From Streptomyces mexicanus (GTDB taxonomy: Bacteria > Actinomycetota > Actinomycetes > Streptomycetales > Streptomycetaceae), in the NCBI RefSeq assembly GCF_902506575.1, contig NZ_LR732544.1, positions 6,085,196-6,149,195 on the forward strand: a stretch of 64,000 nt of DNA. The letters run 5' to 3'. Made by a program: the position numbers and the translations under genes. Shown here one piece after another: positions 49,137 to 57,103 of this stretch (positions are counted from its first letter, which is position 1; the number at the start of each line of letters is the position of its first letter). Under the pieces are notes generated by a model. The model was not told where the DNA came from. It saw nothing but the letters and a program-made list of their open reading frames with translations, and did not search any database.

Positions 49137-50003
49137 CTACACCTCCGCCCGGGCGCCGCGCAGCACGGAGTTGCCCTGGTAGGTGGCGTCGGCGCCGGGC
49201 GCCTCGGAGTCGGCCGGTTCCAACTTGCCGCTCTGGCCGTAGAAGGCGACGGGGTTGCGCCACAGGACGGTGTCCACGTCCTCGGCGGTGAAGCCGGCGG
49301 CGAGCATGGCGTCCGCGGTCTTGCGGGTCTTCAGCGGGTCGCTTCTCCCCCAGTCCGCGGCCGAGTTGACGAGGAGCCGCGCGGTGCCGAACTCGCGCAG
49401 CACGGCGACCATGCGGCGCTCGTCCATCTTGGTGTCGGGGTAGATGGAGAATCCCATCCAGCAGCCGGAGTCGGCGACCTGGCGCACGGTCACCTCGTTG
49501 AGGTGGTCGACGACGACGCGTTCGGGGGCGATGCCCGACTCCTTCACCACGGCGAGGGTGCGGTCCACGCCCGCCGCCTTGTCGCGGTGCGGGGTGTGGA
49601 CCAGCGCCGGCAGGTCGTGGGCGATCGCGAGCTGCAGCTGGGCGGCGAACGCCTCGTCCTCCTCGGGTGTCATCGAGTCGTAACCGATCTCGCCGACGGC
49701 GACCACGCCGTCCTTGGGCAGGTAGCGGGGCAGGTGCTGGAGCACCTCCGCGCAGCGCGGGTCGTTGGCCTCCTTGGGGTTCAGGGCGATGGTGCAGTGG
49801 TGGCGGATGCCGAACTGGGCGGCGCGGAACGGCTCCCAGCCGATGAGGGAGTCGAAGTAGTCGAGGAAGCTGCCCACACCGGTGCGCGGCTGGCCGAGCC
49901 AGAACGCGGGTTCCACCACGGCGCGGACGCCCGCCGCGTGCATGGCCTCGTAGTCGTCGGTGGTGCGTGACGTCATGTGGATGTGCGGGTCGAAGATACG
50001 CAT
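49137..50003 (-). CDS. eboB: EboB-like TatD family metal-dependent hydrolase
   Basis: 288 aa. Amidohydrolase/TatD barrel with metal ligands visible in 'IFDPHIHMTSR' (His7, His9), Glu in 'VAVGEIGYD', 'LVHTPHRDK', 'VVDHLNE' and 'LVNSAADWGRSDPL' (late Asp). The wording 'HMTSRTTDDYEAMHAAGVRA' and 'EPAFWLGQPRTG' is characteristic of the TatD proteins of ebo clusters rather than nuclease TatD. The ATG overlaps the eboA stop (ATGA). It probably hydrolyses a small pathway intermediate (inference). Confidence 0.92.
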   Translation of the reverse strand: MRIFDPHIHMTSRTTDDYEAMHAAGVRAVVEPAFWLGQPRTGVGSFLDYFDSLIGWEPFRAAQFGIRHHCTIALNPKEANDPRCAEVLQHLPRYLPKDGVVAVGEIGYDSMTPEEDEAFAAQLQLAIAHDLPALVHTPHRDKAAGVDRTLAVVKESGIAPERVVVDHLNEVTVRQVADSGCWMGFSIYPDTKMDERRMVAVLREFGTARLLVNSAADWGRSDPLKTRKTADAMLAAGFTAEDVDTVLWRNPVAFYGQSGKLEPADSEAPGADATYQGNSVLRGARAEV

Positions 50004-50695
50004 CACGCCTCCCGGGGGCTTGGGCGGTCGGTGGTCGCGGTGGGAACGGCCTCGAGGTCCCGGTGGCCGGGCACCGCCACGTCCGGGAAGAGCGCGAGGA
50101 CCGGTCCGATGTCGTCGGGCACGGCGCGTCCCGCGGCGGTCCGCTCGTGGGCGAAGGCGGCCATCATGCGGGCCAGCTCCGCGTCCGCCCGGCGGAGCAG
50201 GCCCGGCAGCGCGGCCAGCGGGATGCCGGTGAAGACGCACTTGAGCACGCCCTGCCGGTAGGTGTCCGCGTCCAGGTGGTCGGTCGCGTAGTCGCCGAGG
50301 GCCGCCGCGACGAGCCGGGTGTCGTTGGTGCGCAGGGCATCGCGCACCAGGGGCAGCGCGCCGTCGCCGACGGGCAGCAGGGGCAGGGCGCGCAGCACGG
50401 CGCGTCGTTCGGCGGCGTCACCGGTGCGGTACAGCTCCCCGATCTCCTCCAGCAGCGCGGTGCCGGTCAGGGGCAGCGCGGCCAGCAGCAGGGCGCGGGC
50501 CGCGTCGTCGACCGGCCAGCCGTGCGGGTCGGCGGCCTCCAGCGGGCCGCGCCCGCAGCGGCGTCCGACCAGCGGGAACAGGCCGCGGACAACGCCCGGA
50601 TCGGCGGCGACCGAGGCGCGGGCGCCGGCGAGCCACTTCGCGCCCTGCTCGGTCATCCTCTCTTCGAGAGCGGTTCTGAGCTGGTCGGGTGTCAT
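50003..50695 (-). CDS. eboA: EboA domain-containing protein
   Basis: 230 aa, mostly helical with no signal peptide. It has the EboA pattern of HEAT-like helices: 'GLFPLVGRRCGRGPLEAADP', 'LLLAALPLTGTALLEEIGEL', 'ERRAVLRALPLLPVG', 'TNDTRLVAAALGDYATDHLD' and 'VLKCVFTGIPLAALPGLLRR'. EboA is the marker protein of ebo clusters; no enzymatic motif is known. It overlaps both neighbours (ATGA at each end), so it is translated as part of a tightly coupled operon. Confidence 0.93.
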   Translation of the reverse strand: MTPDQLRTALEERMTEQGAKWLAGARASVAADPGVVRGLFPLVGRRCGRGPLEAADPHGWPVDDAARALLLAALPLTGTALLEEIGELYRTGDAAERRAVLRALPLLPVGDGALPLVRDALRTNDTRLVAAALGDYATDHLDADTYRQGVLKCVFTGIPLAALPGLLRRADAELARMMAAFAHERTAAGRAVPDDIGPVLALFPDVAVPGHRDLEAVPTATTDRPSPREA

Positions 50696-51591
50696 GCCAT
50701 CTCCTCCTCACGGCGGGCGGCGGGGTCGCACGAGCGCAGGAAGTCCAGGGAGCGGCGGGCCACACCGGGGGCGTCGTGGCTGTGCCGGGGCAGTTCGACG
50801 GCGACCAGCCCGCGGTAGCCGACCTCGTCGAGGGCGGCGAGCACGGGCGGGAAGTCGATCTCGCCGCTGCCGAACTCCAGGTGTTCGTGGGTGCCCCGGC
50901 GCATGTCGTCGATCTGCACGTTCACCAGCCGGTTTCCCGCCCGGCGCACGCACTCGGGCACCGGGTACGGCTCCAGGCAGCGGCAGTGGCCGATGTCGAG
51001 GGTCAGCCCGAACGGCTCGGGGTCGCCGAGCGCCGCGGCCAGCCTGGTGTACTCGTCGACGCTCTCCACGAGCATCCCCGGTTCGGGTTCGAAGCCCAGC
51101 GCGACGCCCGCCTTGTCGGCCGTCTCGACGACGTCCGCGCATCCGGCGACCAGCCGGTCCCAGGCCGTGCGGGCGTCCAGCCGCGCGGGCCTGACGCCCG
51201 CCCAGAAGGAGACGGCCTGTGCGCCGAGGTCGGCGCCCACGGCCACCGCCCGGCGCAGGAAGTCCACCCTGCGTTCCCGTCCTTCGTCGGCGAGCAGGGT
51301 GGGTTCGTGCTTGTGCCAGGGGTCGAGCAGGTAGCGGGCCCCGGTCTCGATCACGACGGCGAGGCCGAGGCGGTCCAGTTGCCGGGCGACGGCCGCGGTC
51401 CGCGCGGCCAGGCCGGGTGCGAACGGGTCGAGGTGGTGGCGGTCGAGGGTGAGCGCCACGCCGTCGTAGCCCAGGTCGGCGATGACGGTGAGCGCGTCCT
51501 CCAGGCGGTGGTTGGAGAAGCCGTTGGTGCCGAATCCGTAGCGCAGGACGGGCTCGGCGGCCGTGGTGGCGCGGTCGTGGTGTGCGGTCAT
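50692..51591 (-). CDS. Sugar phosphate isomerase/epimerase (AP_endonuc_2 TIM barrel)
   Basis: 299 aa. Xylose-isomerase-like barrel: 'YGFGTNGFSNHRLEDALTVI', 'DGVALTLDRHHLDPF', 'VSFWAGVRP', 'VALGFEPEPGMLVES' (metal Glu), 'GLTLDIGHCRCLEP' (metal Asp/His), 'NVQIDDMRRGTHEHL' and 'GLVAVELPRHSHDAP'. It is a second, distinct TIM-barrel protein in the ebo operon, shorter than EboE. It may epimerise or isomerise a sugar or inositol-like substrate. Four-base overlaps with the prenyltransferase gene before and eboA after it show coupling. Confidence 0.92.
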   Translation of the reverse strand: MTAHHDRATTAAEPVLRYGFGTNGFSNHRLEDALTVIADLGYDGVALTLDRHHLDPFAPGLAARTAAVARQLDRLGLAVVIETGARYLLDPWHKHEPTLLADEGRERRVDFLRRAVAVGADLGAQAVSFWAGVRPARLDARTAWDRLVAGCADVVETADKAGVALGFEPEPGMLVESVDEYTRLAAALGDPEPFGLTLDIGHCRCLEPYPVPECVRRAGNRLVNVQIDDMRRGTHEHLEFGSGEIDFPPVLAALDEVGYRGLVAVELPRHSHDAPGVARRSLDFLRSCDPAARREEEMA

Positions 51592-52601
51592 GTCGGGGAC
51601 ACCCGCCTGGAGAGGGCGCGGGCCAGCGGGAAGGCCGCGGCGAGCGGAAGGGCGGAGCGCAGGGCCCCCGCGCCCGCGGGGAGCGCTGCCTGGAGCGGGA
51701 TCAGGCCGGGGATGCCCGCGCCGACGGCCTTGCGGACCGGGCCCGCGGAGGGGGCGGTGGCGGCGCGCGCCTGGGCGCGGCCGGCCGTCGCGCCGTAGGC
51801 GAGGAGCCCGCCCGCGACGGCCAGTCGGTGCCGGCGGCGCGTGCCCTGGCGGGCGGGGCGGGCGCTCAGTGCCGTCGCCGCGGCGGCGGCCGCGGTCCCG
51901 GCGAGTGCGGTCCGGGGCAGCCACGGCTGTGCGCCCGTGACCTCGGCGCGGCTGAGCGCGGTGACGGCGAGGGTGTGCCCGGCGACGGTCGCGGCCGCGG
52001 GCAGGGCGGACCGCGTCCGGCCGGCGCGGGCGCCGAGCAGGACGTCGAGTCCCCGGGCGGCGGCCATCACCGCGGGTCCCGCGGTCCGGGGCTTGGCCCA
52101 CAGGTCGTACGCCCAGACGGTCGCCGCGAGGGGCGCGGTGACCGTCAGCGCGCGGCTGCCTTCGGCGGCCGTGGCCAGGCCGAGGGCCGCCGCGGTCAGG
52201 GCGACGGCGGTGCCGAGGGCGACGGGTGCGGCCACACGGCCGGAGGGGATGGGCCGCTCGGGGCGTTCGACCGCGTCCAGATCCCGGTCGGCCCAGTCGT
52301 TGAGCGCCATCCCGGCCCAGTACAGGCAGACCGAGGACGCGGCCAGGCAGGCCGTGGACAGGTCGGCGCTGCGGCCGGTGGCGGCCGCCCCCGCCAGGAC
52401 GTCCCCCGGCACGGTGAGCGCGGCCGGGGCACGCACGAGTTCGGCCAGGTCCCTCAGGCGGGGGCGCGGTGAGGTGGCGGTGCCGGCAGGTGCCGCGGGT
52501 GCGGGGTGCGGACCGGCGGCCGCGCCGGCGCCCGCCTCCGTCTCCCCGTCTGCCCGCCGCAGGGGCCGCGGGCCGGGCCGGAGCGGGGCCGGGCGGATCA
52601 C
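51588..52601 (-). CDS. eboC: UbiA-family prenyltransferase (EboC, SCO3242-like)
   Basis: 337 aa from a GTG overlapping the eboD stop. A disordered 50-residue N-terminus precedes about eight membrane segments. The first aspartate-rich motif 'NDWADRDLDAVERPERPIPS' (Asn101 to Asp109) is complete. A second weaker site is at 'YDLWAKPRTAG'. UbiA enzymes transfer a prenyl group from a diphosphate to an aromatic or polyol acceptor in the membrane. In ebo clusters EboC is the prenyltransferase component; acceptor and prenyl chain are unknown. Confidence 0.9.
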   Translation of the reverse strand: MIRPAPLRPGPRPLRRADGETEAGAGAAAGPHPAPAAPAGTATSPRPRLRDLAELVRAPAALTVPGDVLAGAAATGRSADLSTACLAASSVCLYWAGMALNDWADRDLDAVERPERPIPSGRVAAPVALGTAVALTAAALGLATAAEGSRALTVTAPLAATVWAYDLWAKPRTAGPAVMAAARGLDVLLGARAGRTRSALPAAATVAGHTLAVTALSRAEVTGAQPWLPRTALAGTAAAAAATALSARPARQGTRRRHRLAVAGGLLAYGATAGRAQARAATAPSAGPVRKAVGAGIPGLIPLQAALPAGAGALRSALPLAAAFPLARALSRRVSPT

Positions 52602-53764
52602 CGCCGGTCCCCGAGCCGGGCGGCGAAGGCCCGCAGCGTCTCGTACTGGCTCATCACGGCGTGCTCACCGCTGCCGACGGGGTCCTTGAAGAAGAAGGCC
52701 AGCTCCCCGAGGGGGCCGGTGATCCCGCGCTCATGGGCGCGGGCCGTCAGCCGGGCCAGGTCGATCACCAGGGGCGCGGCCAGCGCCGAGTCACACCCGG
52801 CCCAGGTGAACTGGAGGTTCATGCGCACGCCGAGGAATCCCTCGAACGTCACGTGGTCCCAGGCGGTCTTCCAGTCGCCGAGGGCGGGCACGTAGTCGAT
52901 GTGGACCTCGCCCTCGACGTCGTGCCCGAGCGTCTCGGCGAGCACCCGCTGCTTGGAGGCCGTCTTGCTGGCCATCGCGGCCGGATCGGCGAGCGTCTCG
53001 CCGTCGCCGCCGCCGAGCAGGTTGGTGCCGGACCAGCTGCTCACCCGCAGTCCCCGGGCGGCGAACATCGGCCCGAGGGTCGCCTTGAGCAGGGTCTCCC
53101 CGGTCTTGCCGTCGTTCCCGGCGTACGGCAGGCCGGCCTCCTCGGCCATCTCCCGCAGGGCCGGGATCCGCATGCCGGCGGACGGTGTGAAGTCCACGTG
53201 CGCGCAGCCGGCCGTGATCGCGGCCAGGGCGTACAGGGAGCTGGCGGGCAGCACGTCCTCACCGGCGGCGAGCGCGGCCCGCAGGTCCGCTGCGGAGGTG
53301 TGCGCCGGGTGCGGCCGCAGGACCGGTTCGGTGGAGGAGACGTTGACGACGACCACGCGTGCCAGGCCGTGCCGCTCGCGGAAGGCGGTGATGTCGGCAC
53401 GTATCGCCTCGACGGCGTCCGCCTGGCTCGTCCGCGGGCCCGGGAGCGGGGCCGGGCGGATCTCGGCGTCGGCCGCGACCAGGTCGTCGTGGACGGCGGT
53501 GGGCAACCCGTGGGGAAGCACGCCGGCCTCGACCAACTGTTCGGCCCGCTTGGGCAGGGGCGTGCAGGCGATGTCGTGTCCCCCGAAGACCAGGTCGGAC
53601 GGGGCGGGCAGGCCGGCGTCGGGGAAGCCCGGCTGCTCGGTGACGCATCCGGTCGGCCCGGCCAGTCCCGCCCGCAGTGCGGCCGTGCCGGCGACGACCG
53701 TGGTGGCCACCGAGCCGCGCGCCCCCGCCAACCAGACACCTGTGCGACTGCGCTGATCTGGCAT
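52598..53764 (-). CDS. eboD: Inositol-3-phosphate synthase family protein (EboD)
   Basis: 388 aa from ATG 53764, preceded by GGAGGTGACGAG. The NAD-binding start 'TGVWLAGARGSVATTVVAG' is typical of myo-inositol-1-phosphate synthase-like proteins. 'VVVVNVSSTEP', 'HVDFTPSAG', 'YAGNDGKTGETLLK' and 'SWSGTNLLGGGDGETL' match the conserved NAD and substrate regions, including the Lys in 'GKTGETLLK'. 'HIDYVPALGDWKTAWDHV' is the tetramer/active-site region. It probably cyclises or otherwise transforms a sugar phosphate to start the ebo product. It is the first gene of the seven-gene ebo operon. Confidence 0.92.
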   Translation of the reverse strand: MPDQRSRTGVWLAGARGSVATTVVAGTAALRAGLAGPTGCVTEQPGFPDAGLPAPSDLVFGGHDIACTPLPKRAEQLVEAGVLPHGLPTAVHDDLVAADAEIRPAPLPGPRTSQADAVEAIRADITAFRERHGLARVVVVNVSSTEPVLRPHPAHTSAADLRAALAAGEDVLPASSLYALAAITAGCAHVDFTPSAGMRIPALREMAEEAGLPYAGNDGKTGETLLKATLGPMFAARGLRVSSWSGTNLLGGGDGETLADPAAMASKTASKQRVLAETLGHDVEGEVHIDYVPALGDWKTAWDHVTFEGFLGVRMNLQFTWAGCDSALAAPLVIDLARLTARAHERGITGPLGELAFFFKDPVGSGEHAVMSQYETLRAFAARLGDRR

Positions 53765-54000
53765 CTCGTCACCTCCGTCGGCCGTGCGCGGTTCCCGCGC
53801 GCGGCGCCCTCGTTCCTCGCTGTCCATGTCGCTGTCCCCTGTCACCTGCGTCCGCTCCCTCCGGCCGGTCGTCCGGGGTCCGGGCCCGGCGCGGAGCACC
53901 CGCGGGAAGCCGTGCCGGTGCCCGTCGATGTGAGCGGGCGGGCACCGCGTGCCCGGCGCGCCGCCGGGCCGGCACGCGCGCCGGTGCGCCCGGCCGCCGG

Positions 54001-54801
54001 TCAGTCGGTGCCGTCCGGGTCGCAGTTGAACGTCGCCGCACCCGCCGTCATCCGGATGCCGCCGAGGATGTGCGACAGGAACAGCGGGTCGCTGTAGCTC
54101 TCCTTGGTGTGGCCCATGCCGGTGTAGAAGGACCGGCCGCCGTCGTACGGGTGGCACCAGGCGATGGGGTGGTCCTCGCCCATCGAGCCGCCGTTGTAGC
54201 CGACCGGGTTGTACGTCCGCTCGTCCAGCGTGGCCAGGACACGCACGTCGGAGCGGGGGTTGGAGCGGTAGTTGTACCACTCGTCGGTGCGAATCCAGCG
54301 GTTGGGCAGGCCCCTGGTGGCAGCGGTGCCCTGGCCCACGACGTTCACGGTCGCCTGCTGGATCGACGGGTGGTCGTTGAAGTAGGCGCCGACCAGGCCG
54401 CCGTACCAGGCCCAGGTGTAGCCGGAGTCGGCGGCGGCGTGGATGCCGACGTAGCCGCCGCCGTGCTCGATGTAGCGCTGGAAGGCGTCCTTCTCCGACT
54501 GCTGGTCCAGCGGGTCGCCCGTGGTGGAGACGAAGACGACCGTCCGGTACTTCGCCAGGTCGGCGTCGTTGAACCGGGTGGCGTCCTCGGTGGCGTCGAC
54601 CGCGAAGCCGTGCTCCTGGCCGAGCTTTTGGATCGCTGCGACGCCGTCGGGGATGGAGTCGTGCCGGAAGCCGGTGGTCTTGGAGAACACCAGCACTCTG
54701 AACGCCGGTTCCGCGGCGTGCGCGGTGGTGGCGCCGGCGGCCGCGAGCGGCAGGGCCACGGCCGCCGCGGACAACAGCGCGGCGATACGTCTGCGGGACA
54801 T
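54001..54801 (-). CDS. Secreted ThuA domain-containing protein
   Basis: 266 aa from ATG 54801 (GAAAGG six bases upstream); a TTG at 54807 is less likely. The signal peptide runs to about 'AHAAEPAF'. The mature part is a ThuA-like glutamine-amidotransferase-fold domain: 'RVLVFSKTTGFRHDSIPDGV', 'YRTVVFVSTTGD', 'GGGYVGIHAAADSGYTWAWY', 'DEWYNYRSN', 'PIAWCHPYDGGRSFYTGMGH'. ThuA proteins are linked to trehalose/sugar utilisation and sugar-derivative processing outside the cell; the substrate is unknown. It lies between ebo and the sugar transporter genes on the same strand. Confidence 0.93.
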   Translation of the reverse strand: MSRRRIAALLSAAAVALPLAAAGATTAHAAEPAFRVLVFSKTTGFRHDSIPDGVAAIQKLGQEHGFAVDATEDATRFNDADLAKYRTVVFVSTTGDPLDQQSEKDAFQRYIEHGGGYVGIHAAADSGYTWAWYGGLVGAYFNDHPSIQQATVNVVGQGTAATRGLPNRWIRTDEWYNYRSNPRSDVRVLATLDERTYNPVGYNGGSMGEDHPIAWCHPYDGGRSFYTGMGHTKESYSDPLFLSHILGGIRMTAGAATFNCDPDGTD

Positions 54802-54844
54802 CGTCAACCTTTCGGGACGTGTTGCGGGGGCGGGGGGTGGTCGG

Positions 54845-55909
54845 TCAGCTGAAGGCGCCGGGCAGGTACTGGTCGACGTTCTCCTTGGTCACGGTGGCGG
54901 AGAACAGGGTCACCGAGGACGGCAGGTCCGCGCCGACCAGGTCGTTCATGCCCTTGCCCTGGGCGATGAGCCGGGCGATCTTGACGGCGGACGCGGACAT
55001 GTTCGACGGGTAGACGACCGTGGCCTTCAGCACGGAGTTGTCGGCCTTGATCTCCTGCATGGCGTGCCGGGAGCCGGCGCCGCCGACCATGAAGAACTCG
55101 TCACGGCCCGCCTGCTTGATGGCCGCCTCGACGCCGATGCCCTGGTCGTCGTCGTGGTTCCACACCGCGTCCAGGTGTGAGCGCGCCTGCAGGACGTTGC
55201 TCATCACCTGCTGACCGGAGTCCGCGGTGAAGTTGGCGGCCTGCCGGATGCCCACGCGATAGCCGTACTTGGCCAGCCCCTTCTGGAACCCGGCGCTGCG
55301 CTGCTTGGTGAGTTCGAGGTTGTCGATGCCGGCGATCTCGCCGATCACGGGTGCGGAGACGCCCTTGGCCTTGAGGGTCCTGCCGATGTAGAGGCCGGCG
55401 TTGAGTCCCATGCCGAAGTTGTCGCCGCCGATCCACGTCCGGTACGCGAGAGGTGTGTCGAAGACCCGGTCGACGTTGATGACGGGGATGCCCGCGTCCA
55501 TCGCCTGCTGGGCCACGGAGGTCAGCGCCTTGCCGTCGAACGGCAGGATCACCAGGACGTCCACCTTCTTGCCGATCAGCGTCTGGACCTGGCTGATCTG
55601 CGCGTTGACGTCGTTGGTGCCCTCGACGGCCTCCAGGTGCACGTCGGAGAACTGCTTGGCCTGCGCCATGGCGTTCTTGGTGATGGCCGCCATCCAGCCG
55701 TGGTCGGCGGCGGGGGCCGAGAACCCGATCGTCACGTGCTTGCCGGGCTTGTCGTTGTCGGTGCCGGACGTGCTCGCCGCCTTGACGTCGTCGGTGGACG
55801 CGTCGCTCTTGTTGCTGGTGCAGCCGGCGACGAGGGCTCCGCCGCCGAGTACGGCGCCGCTGAGGAGGAGCCTTCTGCGGTCCATTCCGCCGAGTCCGCG
55901 CTTGTCCAT
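54845..55909 (-). CDS. Sugar ABC transporter substrate-binding lipoprotein (RbsB-like)
   Basis: 354 aa from the ATG at 55909 after GGAAGGA. The signal has a twin-Arg-like 'DRRRLLLSG' and lipobox 'ALVAGC' with Cys30. The Peripla_BP_4 domain shows 'IGFSAPAADHGWMAAITKNA', 'VDVLVILPFDGKALTSVAQQ', 'IPVINVDRVFDTP', 'YRTWIGGDNFGMG' and 'AVWNHDDDQGIGVEAAIKQ', typical of ribose/xylose/inositol binding proteins. It is encoded downstream of its permease and ATPase. The exact ligand cannot be read; the neighbours favour a monosaccharide or cyclitol. Confidence 0.93.
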   Translation of the reverse strand: MDKRGLGGMDRRRLLLSGAVLGGGALVAGCTSNKSDASTDDVKAASTSGTDNDKPGKHVTIGFSAPAADHGWMAAITKNAMAQAKQFSDVHLEAVEGTNDVNAQISQVQTLIGKKVDVLVILPFDGKALTSVAQQAMDAGIPVINVDRVFDTPLAYRTWIGGDNFGMGLNAGLYIGRTLKAKGVSAPVIGEIAGIDNLELTKQRSAGFQKGLAKYGYRVGIRQAANFTADSGQQVMSNVLQARSHLDAVWNHDDDQGIGVEAAIKQAGRDEFFMVGGAGSRHAMQEIKADNSVLKATVVYPSNMSASAVKIARLIAQGKGMNDLVGADLPSSVTLFSATVTKENVDQYLPGAFS

Positions 55910-56041
55910 CTCGCTGGTCCTTCCAGTCACGGGTGTCCTGCCTGGTCGTGCCGTGCCGTGGGTGATGCGGACGTGCCGCGGGGCCGGCCAAGGGCGGCAC
56001 GGGCGGCGGCAGCGGGGACTGGGCCGCCGCCCGCGCCGCTG

Positions 56042-57103
56042 CTACGAGGTGACGGTTCCGCGTCCACGCCGCTGGATCAGCACGGCGGCGACGATGATCA
56101 GTCCCTTGGCGATCTGCTGGATGTCGGTGGTGAGGTTGTTCAGCACGAAGATGTTGGTGATCGTGGTGAACACCAGCACACCCAGGATCGAGCCGACGAG
56201 CGAGCCGCGGCCGCCGGTCAGCAGCGTCCCACCGATGATCACCGCGGCGATCGAGTCCAGTTCGTACAGGTCCCCGAGGTTGCTGGCGCCGGAGGTGGTC
56301 CGCGCGGTCAGCATGATCGCGGCGATGCCGCAGCACAGGCCCGACAGGACGTACAGGACCACGGTGTGGCGGCGCACGTCGAGGCCGGCGAGGCGCGCGG
56401 CCTCCTGGTTGCCGCCGATGGCGAACGTCCGGCGGCCGAAGGTGGTGCGGTTGAGCAGCACCCAGCCGAGGATCACGGCCACCGCCAGGATGTACACGAG
56501 CAGCGGAACGCCGAGGAACTTGGTGGAGGCGATGGAGTTGAACGACTCGACCGTGACCACCTGGGACTGCCGGTCGGAGATCCGTTCGGCCAGGCCGCGG
56601 GCGCTCGCCATCATGGCGATCGTGGTGATGAACGCGACGATGTTGCCGTAGGCGATGACCAGACCGTTGACGAGGCCGACGACCGCGCCCACGGCGAGCG
56701 CGCAGAAGATCATGCCGCCCAGGCCGTAGGACTGGGTGGCCACGGTGGTGCACCACACGGACGCGAGCGCCACGATCGCGCCGACGGACAGGTCGATGCC
56801 GCCGCCGATGATGACGAAGGTCTGGCCGATCGTGATGACGCCGATGACGGCCGCGCTGCTGAGGATGACCAGAGCGTTCTGCCGGGTCGCGAAGTTGCCC
56901 GACGTCAGTGCGCCGATGACGCACAGCAGCACGAGGACGACGAACAGACCCAGGTTGCGCACCCTGCCCATGTGCCCGAGGAAGGACGGTCTGCCGCCCT
57001 TGCCCGGGGACGAGCCGGTCGGCCGGACCGATCCGGACACTGGTCCCTGGCCGGTGGCGGGCAGCGGACCGCTCCCGCCGGGGGGACTGGTCTGCTGGCT
57101 CAC
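56042..57103 (-). CDS. Sugar ABC transporter permease (RbsC-like)
   Basis: 353 aa. A 45-residue Pro/Gly-rich cytoplasmic N-terminus precedes 8-10 membrane segments. Signature stretches are 'VIIGGGIDLSVGAIVALASV', 'GNIVAFITTIAMMASARGLA', 'IGGNQEAARLAGLDVRRHTV' and 'LDSIAAVIIGGTLLTGGRGS', all typical of the BPD_transp_2 family of ribose/xylose/galactose permeases. The GTG start overlaps the ATPase stop (GTGA). It forms the membrane channel as a homodimer with the adjacent double ATPase. Confidence 0.95.
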   Translation of the reverse strand: MSQQTSPPGGSGPLPATGQGPVSGSVRPTGSSPGKGGRPSFLGHMGRVRNLGLFVVLVLLCVIGALTSGNFATRQNALVILSSAAVIGVITIGQTFVIIGGGIDLSVGAIVALASVWCTTVATQSYGLGGMIFCALAVGAVVGLVNGLVIAYGNIVAFITTIAMMASARGLAERISDRQSQVVTVESFNSIASTKFLGVPLLVYILAVAVILGWVLLNRTTFGRRTFAIGGNQEAARLAGLDVRRHTVVLYVLSGLCCGIAAIMLTARTTSGASNLGDLYELDSIAAVIIGGTLLTGGRGSLVGSILGVLVFTTITNIFVLNNLTTDIQQIAKGLIIVAAVLIQRRGRGTVTS

